Assembly: GCA_010279815.1 (NCBI GenBank)
Contig: QEOQ01000204.1
Location: 1,851,872 to 1,915,871, forward strand
Direction: 5' to 3'
Origin: Brachionus plicatilis
Lineage: Eukaryota; Rotifera; Eurotatoria; Ploima; Brachionidae
DNA length: 64,000 nucleotides
Both the position numbers and the translations under genes were made by a program. Positions 42,648 to 54,400 of this stretch are shown here, piece by piece. Positions within the stretch are counted from its first letter, which is position 1. Every line of letters starts with the position of its first letter. The notes under the pieces are model-generated. The model did no database searches, had not been told where the DNA came from, and saw only the letters and a list, made by a program, of their open reading frames with translations.

Positions 42648-43709
42648 TATTTCATAAAATTACGCCTGTCTTGGCGATGTTTATTAAAATAAAAAGTTTA
42701 AATGACATTTGTTAACTAATTCTTGTTTCTAGTTACAAAAAAAGATGTAAAATATATGTACAAAGTAGTTATAAGACAAATTATTAAAATAAAACTTAGC
42801 TTTTTTTACAAAATATACAGAATTATTCAAAACTTAATTACTTAATAGAAATAAAAAAGAATTTTATTTGAATTTAATAAAAGATATAAAGTCATAAAAG
42901 AATATATGTTCAGAAGACCATTTTTATTTTCGGAAAAATATAATTAAAGGGCAAAAAAAATTTACCTAAAATAAGATTTTAAAATTTATCGAAAATTAAA
43001 TTCCACAAATCTGATCTGACAGGTCACAATTATGATAAAATAATACCAATTCAAGATTTAAAGTTTGAAAATTTTCCCCAAAAATAAAAAATAAAAAAAA
43101 GTATTAATTTATTATTCAATTAAAAGACCTCTAAAATTAACAAAATTTAGCGTGAATTTCATGGATAGACAATAAGGTTTATAAAAAGGTTTATCAATTA
43201 TTGTTTGATTTACTAAAAATAAAAAGAAAATAAGAATTAAATTTTAAGTGAAAAACGTGCAAAAAAGTAAGTAAAACTACGTTGCAGAATATTTTCTATT
43301 ATTTTTTATATTTTCTAATAGCTTTAACTTTAATTTATCAAAATTGAAGAATTTTTGTTAAATTTGTATTTAAATTTCACAATACCAATATTTTATGGTT
43401 TATTTATTTATTAGTTTATAGGCTATTTTCTGAGATTTAGAAAAGTGACTAACTTTGAGCTAATTGTATGTTATGGGTTAATTGTATGGGAAGCCTGGTT
43501 TATTCGTAATCGTCGCCTTTCAAGACTGATACTCAAAAGGTAAAATCATCTGAAACATATTTTTTTTCTTCTTCCATCATTCTATTTTTTAAAGTGATTT
43601 TCCATAAATTAATAAATTAATGTTTTGATAAAAGGCCATGAAAAATTTTTTAGATCTCCTTTAAAGCAAATTTAAAAATAAGATTTTTCATTAATTTATT
43701 TTGAGATTT
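41871..43709. other. Intergenic, AT-rich
   Basis: Contains an (ATT)n microsatellite at 42608-42648. A short GCCTGTC-GGCGA hairpin follows it, in the orientation expected for the 3' end of a minus-strand LINE copy. 43441-43539 is a possible internal exon (see findings). Otherwise nothing supported. Confidence 0.4.
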
Positions 43710-44465
43710 CTAAACAAAATTAATAGTTTTTAAAAATTTATCAATTTTTTGAATAAATTCCACTCTAACTTGACTTGAAGTTAGAGAATGATCTCCGTTT
43801 ACCAAAATTTCAGCTGCTCCCATGAGTTCAAACTTCTGGCTTAAATTTTTGCCACAAAATTCATCTTTAAGAGATAAAACACTTAAAATAGGACAATAAT
43901 TTTTCCATTTTGAGAATTCACTATCTGTTAAATAGCTGCTAAACAAATCTTCTTTATTTCTTTCATCATGGACAGTAATAAACCTTTCTGTTAGCCAAAT
44001 ATCGTAGCCATACTCAAAATACTTTTCACTTTTTTTTGCTTTCAATACCACTTCTTTTAAATTTGAATCTGAGCTTGCTTCGATGTCACTCACTGGAGCC
44101 TGCAAAATAATTCCTTTAATTTTTGGACTTTTTGACGCCTCTATATAAAGCAAGCAGTCTTGGCACCCAGTTGAATGGCCTAAAAGAACAATATTTCCAT
44201 CAATTTTATTGACTAGAGAGTCGATATCTTCTATATCGCATTGAATGCTAAAAATTTTAAAGTTTGGATGTGACCGTAATTGAGGATACACTAAAACAAT
44301 GTTATTTGAATCACAGTAATCCTTTAGATTTGGAAAATAAAGAGATGACAAGATATTTCCACCCATTCCATCCAAAAATATGATGTAATTAGACGATTCA
44401 AGCTTAGATTTGTAGGCAATTGAGCCATGATTGCCATATGTAAATAAGATTCCGTCTGTTTCCAT
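43710..44465 (-). CDS. Alpha/beta hydrolase of the DUF1749 family
   Basis: A complete 251-residue single-exon frame. The nucleophile elbow VLLGHSTGCQDCLLY (Ser98 in GHSTG) is the DUF1749 signature. A candidate acid is Asp201 in SLKDEFCG and the catalytic His is likely His226 in VNGDHSLT, giving a Ser-Asp-His triad in the right order. The N-terminal IIFLDGMGGN would supply the oxyanion turn. The substrate is unknown; the family is annotated as esterase/lipase-like and, as far as I recall, is best known from fungi, plants and protists. No signal peptide, so probably cytosolic. It is divergent to the RANBP2-like gene, with about 1 kb between starts. Confidence 0.85.
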   Translation of the reverse strand: METDGILFTYGNHGSIAYKSKLESSNYIIFLDGMGGNILSSLYFPNLKDYCDSNNIVLVYPQLRSHPNFKIFSIQCDIEDIDSLVNKIDGNIVLLGHSTGCQDCLLYIEASKSPKIKGIILQAPVSDIEASSDSNLKEVVLKAKKSEKYFEYGYDIWLTERFITVHDERNKEDLFSSYLTDSEFSKWKNYCPILSVLSLKDEFCGKNLSQKFELMGAAEILVNGDHSLTSSQVRVEFIQKIDKFLKTINFV

Positions 44466-45460
44466 TACAAACTTTACTATTTTAAAAATATAGGTGCTTG
44501 AAATAAAATCGCGTTTAAATTAATAAATATTTTAATTTTTTTTGCTTTTGATTCACTTGAAATTTACTTTACTTAACTTTACTTTTTGAAAAAAAAATGA
44601 GTCAAATAAATTTAACAAAAAATAAAATCTATTTTTATTTTTTCGATTTAATTGTTACCCAGAAAAATGTGATATTATTAATACTAATTATAATATAGAA
44701 TCGTCATTTTATTTTCAAGTGTCCAACAAAAATGTTTTGCAGTTTAATTTTTAATTTATTTATCAAATTATTTCTTTCTTAATTGAGCTATAGATCCTTC
44801 AGATTAAAACTCTATTAATTCAATTAGAACAAAATGGCTTTCGCATGGTTATGGTCAAAATTTAAACATTTTATTATACTGAATTTAGTTTCTCTAATCA
44901 GCAAAAAATTTATCAATGCTTATTTATGCATAACACTCGATCAAAGTTCACTTTTGTTTTAAATCCTTTTATAAATTTAGAGGCTTTTCTTTGAGATTTA
45001 AAAAAAAAATGTATTTTTGGGCAATTATTTTTACGTTCTTTAAAAATTTTTTTAAACATTGCCCTGATTTTTTTTTTTTGGTAAATTTAAGTTCTTTTTT
45101 TGATTATGAGTCTTATTAAAATCAATTGAAAAGTAAAAATAAATTGAATATCTTCTTTCTCTATTATTTGAAAGTGTTCCATTCCATCATTTCTGAATAA
45201 ATAAAATTATGAAATGTTTAGAGAATAAATTTTACAATTAGATCAGCTTTTGACTTGAATTCAATTATGTTAAAAATTTAGAGAAAAATATCAAAAACTT
45301 TAAGAATTTATATTTGCTTATTAAATAGTAAAATTAAGGAAACCAAAGAAGGAGTAAAAATTTTTTGAAATTTTTTGAAACTCTATTAGCAAAAAAATAA
45401 TTGATTTTATAAGTAAAATATTCAAATATTGATTATTAATTTTATTATGATAGAGTAAAA
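44466..45460. promoter_or_regulatory. Intergenic region between divergent DUF1749 and RANBP2-like genes
   Basis: 995 bp of AT-rich sequence separating two divergent starts, so it should carry both promoters. I cannot point to a convincing TATA box or other motif. Confidence 0.4.
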
Positions 45461-48400
45461 ATGATGTTTAAAACGAAATTCGAACTTGATAAGCATGTTG
45501 GTAAAATACTCATGAGAGCAAGGACTGATTCGGACGTAAAATAAATTAGTCAATCTTTTTTCTTTTGTCTAAATTTTGTTTTAGAAAAATAAAGAAGGCT
45601 TGAAAATTGCAAAGCTTTATTTTGATATAAAGGAATATGAAACTGCCGACTTTTACTTGACAAATTATTTAAGCGAGTTTACGTTTGATGCATTTGCTTG
45701 GAAATTGAAGGGTGAAATCGCAGAGTTGAGCGAAAAAAATTGGACAGAAGCAATAGACTACTATATCAAGTGATTTAAACTCAATTTTTATTTAAAAATT
45801 TTTTAATTCAACTCTTCAAAGATCTTTCAAATCAAGCGATGAATCCGACTCAAAGCTCCTACTTAAGAGTAAATTAAATTTAGATTTAAAATTTAAAAAT
45901 TTAATTTTTTTATTTTTAAGTTTGCAATTGCTTCATTCAAACAGAAAAATTTGATTTTGTCAAAGCAAAAGAATGGCTGGATAGAGCGATCAAAATGTTT
46001 CCAAATGATAAAATAATAATTAATTTGCAAGAAAAATTATTTAATAATATTGAATTGCTTGGCGAAAAAGAGCTAAATCAATGGGAAACGTTTTTGGTCG
46101 ATGCGATAGTAGTGTTCATTTTTTAGTAATCATTTTATTTTTAAAAAAAATTTTCTTATTTTAGAATGAAAATTGTAGCGATCAAGAAGTCAATTTAAAA
46201 TTCATAAACATCTGCTTAAAGAACAAAAATTATTCCAAAGCATTTAAACACTTGATAAAAATTGAATATAAATCCTTATTCGAACGTGATTCGAAATGGT
46301 CAGGATTACTTTTTAATTTAATCAATTCCTATGTAGAAAATCAAGAAGAATTCAATAAATTTGACAAATCTACAAAATTAATTTTTTACTTGATGGCAAT
46401 AAATTACATTACTGGTCAAATTTTTGGTTCAATTCAAAAAGATGACTTATTGGTACTAAAACATAATTTCTTAAGGTATTTCTTTTGGAATTTACGCTTT
46501 TAATGTTTAATTGTTTTTTTTAGACTTGACAAATTTATTACAAAATTTGAGAGTGAAAAATTACTCAATTTGAATGAAAATTTTGGAAAAATTGTTTATA
46601 ATGAGATAATATCACAATATCTTTACATACTCGGACTTCTTTTTTTGAAACATGAGACAAATGATACCGATGACATGCCACCTGATGAAAAAATATTTAG
46701 TAATGAAACCAAAGCTGGTTTATTTTTAATGGCGAAATCATTGTCTTGGTCAAAACCAAATGCATCATTTTTGAGTCAAGATGTTTCTCAGAAGACAAGA
46801 CAAGATCCTATTCTGCGTCTTATATTCAATGACTATGTTAAATTGCTGCACAGAGAATCTTGTTGGCGATACTCTTCGATCGGTAATTGGATTAAATTTC
46901 TTATCGGAAAAAAATTTTCAAACGATAGCTCAAAAATCCTGGAGCTGATAGATTTTCCAAAGCAAAATTTAAAGGTATAATTTTAGAATTTTTTAATAAT
47001 TTTAAAGTTTTTTTATTTTTTAATTATTTGCCTCTGGTTAAACCAAACTCTGGTACATAGATACTTCGTAAAAAAAATTTTAAAAAGGCTAAAAATTTCA
47101 ATAATTTGAATGTTCATTTCAGTCTACAAAATATTATTTTTCTTTTTCAAATTATTTTATTGCATTAACAGTGTATTTATAAAAGGTGTTGTATAGGCCA
47201 AATCACGTAATTTTGGGTAATTTTTAGTAAGTTTATGTTAACATGAATATTAGTCGGTAACGATATGTAATTAATCAAAAATTACTTTAGATTACATTAA
47301 AATACATAAGCCACCACTGTTTTTTACTAAAATATCAATTACCTTAAATTAAATTAAATAAAATAATTTTAAATTCACTAATTGAAATAAGCTTACTTTT
47401 TATAACCTTTTATTATTTTTGATCAATATATATCTGTGAAATGCATTTTCAAATTTATTTCTTTATTTACTACTAATTTCATGTTATTCATCAATAATTA
47501 TTTAAAGGAAATAGATATTGTATTAAAAAACGGTGGTTATTGGTCAAGTTATTTAAAAATGATCTTTTCTTAATCACTGAGCGATCGGCAAATTGAAGTT
47601 TCAGATCAAATTTTAAGATCAAAACGATCATTTAAAATTTTAAAACTTAATTGATCTAATGATTTTGATAATTTTTACGAAATAAATACTAAACATTACT
47701 AGACATTTTTTTTTTTTTTATTTTTTTAATTAAATAATTTTGGGTTTCCCCAGAGTTTTCCCCAGAGACATTACTAGACATGTTATGTCTAATAATAGTT
47801 CATCAAATAAACATCAAAATGATTGATCTCTAATTTATTTGACAAAAACAGTCAAAAATTTAAACAATTCAGGTTAAGTTAATTCACAAATTCAAATTTA
47901 TAACTTTTATATCTATTCATTCGAAATAAAATAATTTTATTTTTCCACTTAAATAAATTAAAATTTAAAAGCAGTGAATTTTTTTGTCTTTAAAAGTAAG
48001 TTTTCATTAAAATCAATTAAAATATTTAAACCTATTAAAGTTCAATAAAAAGGAACATTTCAAAATTTTGAATATGAAAATAAACTTGACATGGCATGTC
48101 GGTGTTGTTAAATGATTTTAATGTCAAAAATTTATTGTCAAAAATTTTAATGTCAAAAATTTATTGTCAAAAATTTTAATGTCAAAAATGAAATAAGGAT
48201 TTTAATGTCAAAAATGAAAAAAGAATTTAATGTTAAAATTTTCTGATGTTAAAAGCTATAGCCATTAAAGATAATTAAAAATTTGTATTTTTTGTAGATT
48301 TTATTAAAAAAATTAATTAAGCAAGGACAAAAATAAAAAAAAACAAAAATTAATTAATTAAATTGTTGATCGCCATGTTTTTCCAAAAATTCGGATGCTA

Positions 48401-51400
48401 ATTGAATTTTAACTTTTTCTTTTATTTGACGCTTTTTTTATTGTTTAAAAAAGTTAATTTTGTTCAAGTTTTAAGTAAATTTTGGACTACTCAATATTTT
48501 AAAGGCTAAAAATTTAATTTTTATCAAACGAATGCTGATTTCAAAACAATTTCGGACTTCTATTAATTCAAAGCTTTTTTTTTAATAAAGCGGTCAATTA
48601 GTCTTTTTTAATTAGGTAAATTAAAATAGAATAGCATCATTAAAATAGATTAACATTAGATTATTAATTAAGATTTAGCAATACTTTCCTTATTTAAGAT
48701 TTAACAATAATTTCCTTATTTAGCAAATAACATTTATTTCCTTATTTAATTTTTAACATTAGATTCCTTAATTAAGATTTGTCATTAAACTCCCTGACAT
48801 TAATTTTTTGACATTAAAATATTTTAACATTAATTTACAGTAAATCGGCATGTCAAGTAATTGCTTTGGAAAAAATTTATTATTTCTCTATTCTTAAAAA
48901 AAATATTACAATTTGTATTTTGATCTTTTGATCTTGATCTTAAACTTCAATTTGCCGAGCGATCAGTATATAAAAAAATCATGCTTTTTTAAAATATTTA
49001 TTAATTATAGAAATTCAGTAATTGACAAAATTTTTCGCTTAAAATTTTTTCATTTTAAGTATTTTTGATACTTTTTGAATTTAACTATTTTTTATTTCTT
49101 AATTATTTAATGATTTATATTTTTATTACAAAATTTTACCAAAAAATGTGAATTTTTACCAAAATCCTCATTTTTTTGACCGTAAGCATTTTAGAACGGT
49201 TCTACTAAAATTTACGTGTTTTAATGTAATCTTTACCGACTAATATTCACTTAAGATTACGTAAACTTACTATAAATTACTTAAAATTATGGAAAGTAAA
49301 ATTATTATGCTGGTATTCAATTTCAAAAAATTTAATTTTATATTTCAAAATCGTTGATTACTTCAAAAACATTTTTATCACTTGCTAGTGTACATAACAA
49401 TTCGGTATCGTAATTCAATCTCGGTTCAAGGCTTATGCTTTTAAATGAAAGCAATCAGAATTCATCAAGAAAAACCAACAGTTACTTTTCTTGCTGCTAA
49501 ATTATTTGTTTTCTACAAAATAACTCATAGTATACTCAAAAAGACTATTTAAATCCTTAATTTACGTTTTTTTTCAAAATCGTCCTTATTGGATTTTGAC
49601 TAAAAAAGGTGCAAAGCTTTGATCATTTAATTCTGAATTTTTTTCAATTCATACCATTATCTCATTTAGAATTTTTTTATTAAATTTTGTGACAAAAATG
49701 CATATTTTAGTTTTAATGTGTTCTTTAAGCTTTATTTTAGAAATAAATTTTTTTTAACATTGTTCGAATTAGTGGAAGCCTTTTTATTGAAATTTTTAGA
49801 TTATTTTTCTGTGACTATATAAAATTCTATCAAGAAGTAAATTTCTTAAATTACAAAGTGATTTTATTTTTTTAAAGGTTCATGAAGTTTTCACTGCATT
49901 TTTAAATATAAGACAGACAAATGACTTTCTTATTTGCCGTATCGAGCATGTTTGTGACTCAAATATTTCCAATATTTATGAAACCAATACATTGGACTAT
50001 GCGGACAAAAGTAAAAAAATTAAAAAAAAAATAATTTAAAATTTTATTTTCTCAAAAATTTAATAGCTTGTCTTGAAAATCAATCATTTAATTTGAATTA
50101 TTTGATTTGGCACGGTCTTTCGAGCACAAATTTTGCCTCTAAATGCAACGATTTATCTGAAATACCAGCTTATTGTAATATTTTTTAATTTAAAAGAAAA
50201 AATTTAATTTATTTTTTAAATTATTTTTAATTTTTTTTTTTATTTTTAAATTAAAGTTTTTTTCCGCTCAACCAAGAACGGGTCTCGCTCAATGGCTAAA
50301 TTTGGCGTCGAAAATCTAAGCATATGCAATCTAGAATCGTTGAGCCTGATGGATTTGAAGGTTTTTTATTATTCTGTGTTTTATCAAGCACTTAGTAAAC
50401 TAAAATCTGAATCTGGATTCGCTCTGAGACCATTCTGGCTAGAAACTAACTTGTCAAATCCACATCAATGTGACTGGTGGCGGCATTCGGTCCAAGAAGT
50501 TCTCAGGTCAAAAACAAGTCAAAATTTTATGAGTTCATCTTTAGATGACTTAGGCTATTTTGTCAAAATTGATTCAAAAAAACAAACCGAAATTTTGAGA
50601 ATTCTCGAGCTCATTCGTCTTAAGAACCCGAGTGTAAAAATCCAAACCGGTATCAAAAGTGAAATAAAATACAAGATTGATTTGGAAATCATTATCCTTG
50701 TTGCCAAATACTTTCAATTTTTGAACGACTCAATTGACTGTTTAAATGTGTCAGAGTGCATGATAGAACGTGACACAATTTTACAGAAGTATGGACAAAG
50801 TTTTGTTTCTTTAAATTCGGAATCCACCCATTCGCCAAAAGAAAAACAGTTTTATATCAAAAATTATCTACTTAGATACTGGAACTTTACTCTGAAACAA
50901 TCAATCAAACTGAAGCAGGTTTTCTATTCTGTTGAAGACTACATGAGCGAGCAATTATCAGAGACATTTACTCTAAATGAATCAACAATGAATAGCACCA
51001 GTCAAGCAAATCAGCTTAATTTATATGAAAATTATTTTATCTTGTATAAAGCACAGGACAGAGGAAAGCTTTCACCGGTCAAATTTTTGCCAAAAGACCG
51101 ACCAAGTTCCAAAGATTTAAAATTATTTTCAACAGAATCAACTTCTCTTAAATCAAAGATGGCGAGTCCATGTTTTGACTCGACTATTCAAACAGCATTG
51201 CTCAATTCAATTTTGATCCAAACACTACCTGATTATCCTGCTGATGAAATGCATAATTTTCAAAATTTAAATGAGGCTATTAATATTTTTGACTTGGTTG
51301 AAGAGTTCCTTGAAAAAAAATGGAAAAATGAGCTTAATCTTTATCATTTACAGGTAAAAAATTTAATTTAAATTTTTCATATATTTTAAATTAAAAATAT

Positions 51401-54400
51401 GATCTTTTTTGCTTATAAAATTAAACTTGGCAAAATGTTATTTATTGTACACTTTTATATTTTTACATTTTTAGATTTTTGAGAGAAGAAAAAAAAATCC
51501 CAAAATCAAAAAATCTAAAAAAATTTTCATTCAAGAAAAGTAATAATAAATTCGCAATTACTTAAAAGGGATTTTCAAAAAATTATCCTTGGTTTTAACA
51601 TTTAAATTTTTCTAAAACTCCTTTTTAAGTAATTGCGATTTTATTATTACTTTTCTTGAATGAAAATTTTTTTAGATTTTTTGATTTTGAGATATTTTTT
51701 CTTCTCTCAAAAATCTAAAAATGTAAAAATATAAAAATGTACAATAAATAACATTTTGCCTTAAACTTAAGCATTTATTTTTTATTTCTTTTGCGCTATG
51801 TTAACTTTGAATTTACAAAAAGGTGAATAAAAATTACAAAATTAATTCGGTTATTTAGTTCGGATAACTTATAATGTGAGCAAAAAAATGGCCGTATAAA
51901 TTGTTAAAACTTTAACTTTTTATAATTTCTTTAAGCATAGTTATTTAAATAGACTAAATATCAAAAAATTTTTAAGAGAATTAGTTTTTGAAACCAGATT
52001 TTCTCACATAGCATTTAAAAACAAGCTTAAGCATCTCTAATTAGTAATAAATATTTTTTAATTATAAAAAGTTATTAATAATTATAATTATATAATAAAA
52101 TTAATCAAAATTTTTGTTAAAAAAGACTTAATTATATTTTTTTACAAATAACCTCAATTTTTGGCCATAAGAATTTTTAAACGATTTTACTAAAAGTTAC
52201 GCATTTTAAATTAATCTTCCGTAATTTTTGGTAAAATTACATATCCTTACCGACTAATATTCACGTAGGATTACGTAAGCTAACTAAAAATAATGTAAAA
52301 TTACGTAATTTAGCCAATCCAAGGCCTTTTATAATAGCATTGTATTAAAATTTTGTAATGAATTTTATTCTAATTTTGGAGATACAGTGGAGATTTGACA
52401 CGTGGGTTTTTAGGTAAATTTTCGTAAAATTACAATTGTAAAATTTGGTAATTTTACGTTAAAAAGGGTATAAACTAAAAGGCCAAAAATTCGCCCTTTT
52501 TTTGTACTTTTTTAATAATTTTGCTCAAATTCAACAAAATCAAAATTTCAAACTCGAGAAAAAAATTTACGATATTTTACGTAAAATTTCGTAAAATTTG
52601 AGTTTAAAAGTGGTAAAATTTCGTAAAAAGTTGTAAAAAATCGTAAAAAAGTTAAAATTAAAAAAAATTATTGGAAACATGTTAAATATTTTATTAGTTA
52701 ATAAATTTTAATTCAAAATTTTGTTTAATTTTCTGGTTGTTTTTAAGCTGAAGTGTTAACAACTGAGCGGGACGTTTTCAATGAATTGCTTGCTTTTTCA
52801 AATTTTCTGTCATGAGGTACATATCGTGCCAAGTGTTCTTTAATACAAAAAGTTAGAATACTATTTAAATTAGTAAATTGAATAAGAATAAATACCTTTT
52901 ATCTCAAGAAGTTTTCTATTATCTGCTGATCTATAGAAACCAATCGTTTCATTTGGGTTTTGAGGGAAATTTTCCCTGATTTTAATCGTAAATTGCTCAG
53001 TGAAATCTTTTTGGACGTCTTAAAAAGGGTTTAAAAAATTATTAATTGAGGCTGGATCGAGCTTAAGTCTTCCAATTTTGAGGAAAAAGAAGGCTCAGTC
53101 CCCCTAATTTTCCAAAATATTATTTTAGTAAGGTATTAGAGTACGTGGAAAATTAGTCTGCTGCATACTCAAAATTTCGAAAATTCGATGTCTGAGTCTT
53201 CCATCCAATTCGGCTAGGCTACACTGTGATTCAATCTTATCAATACATCCATTTTCCTGATATGAAACCTTTCACCTATAGATTCAGCTAAAAAACAACC
53301 AGAAAATTAAACAAAATTTTGAATTAAAATTTATTAACTAATAAAATTTTTAACATGTTTCCAATTATTTTTTTTAATTTTAACTTTTTTACGATTTTTT
53401 ACAACTTTTTACGAAATTTTACGTAAAATATCGTAAATTTACCAAATTTTACAATTGTAATTTTACGAAAATTTACGTAAAAACCCACGTGTCAAATCAC
53501 CACTGTATGTTTTAATTTTATAAACAAAAAATTAATAATGTCGAAGAGAGCTAAAAAAAAGCATGGGCTTTTCTTACGATTACTAGGGTTACTTATTTTA
53601 ATTATTTGAATAAAATAATAAAATGACCACATAATTTATAACAAGATTTAAAAAAATTGGCTGAATATTTTATTAAAAATTGGTCGTTTTCTGATCTAAA
53701 TTTTAAATTTTTTTACAAAAGTTAATTTTTAAATTTTTATTACTAACTTTGAGCAGGAGAATTGGAAAATCATAAATCGATTTTAATTTTAATTAATTAT
53801 TTTTCAAAAGTATGGTTGTCCCTAAAACCGAGACTCGCATTTTACCAAAATTAAATTATAAAATTAAAATTGAGACTAAATATTCTCAATGGTAATTTAA
53901 TAAAAAAAAATTAAAACTCCTGATGACATACTGTACGGGGGCTTAGACATTCATTAAACAAATGAATAGATTTAAACAAATTTTAAATTTAAATTATTAA
54001 AATTTTAAATAAAAAAAAATATTTAAATTTATTTAATAAATTTTATAAAATATGAACAAAAAATATTTAAAATTTAATTTTTTCTAAAATTATTTAAAAA
54101 ATAACAAGGTATGCAAAAAGCTGGCAGAAACTTTAGTTTTACAAAGAGATGCTCTGATATCACTGAAATTAAAGAGCACTGAAGGACTTTTTCAGCGAAA
54201 CATGAATGAAAATTTGAACAAAATTCAAACATTGATCGAATTGACTAAAAATAAAATAAATATCGGATTAAAAAAGCCAACTAGCCATGACTCAATTCAG
54301 ACAGATCGCATTATGGATTCAATAAATGCTAGTTTTGAGAATTCTTTCATTCATGATTTGGTCGAAAATGGCGCAAATACAAGCATTACCGAATCGATTA

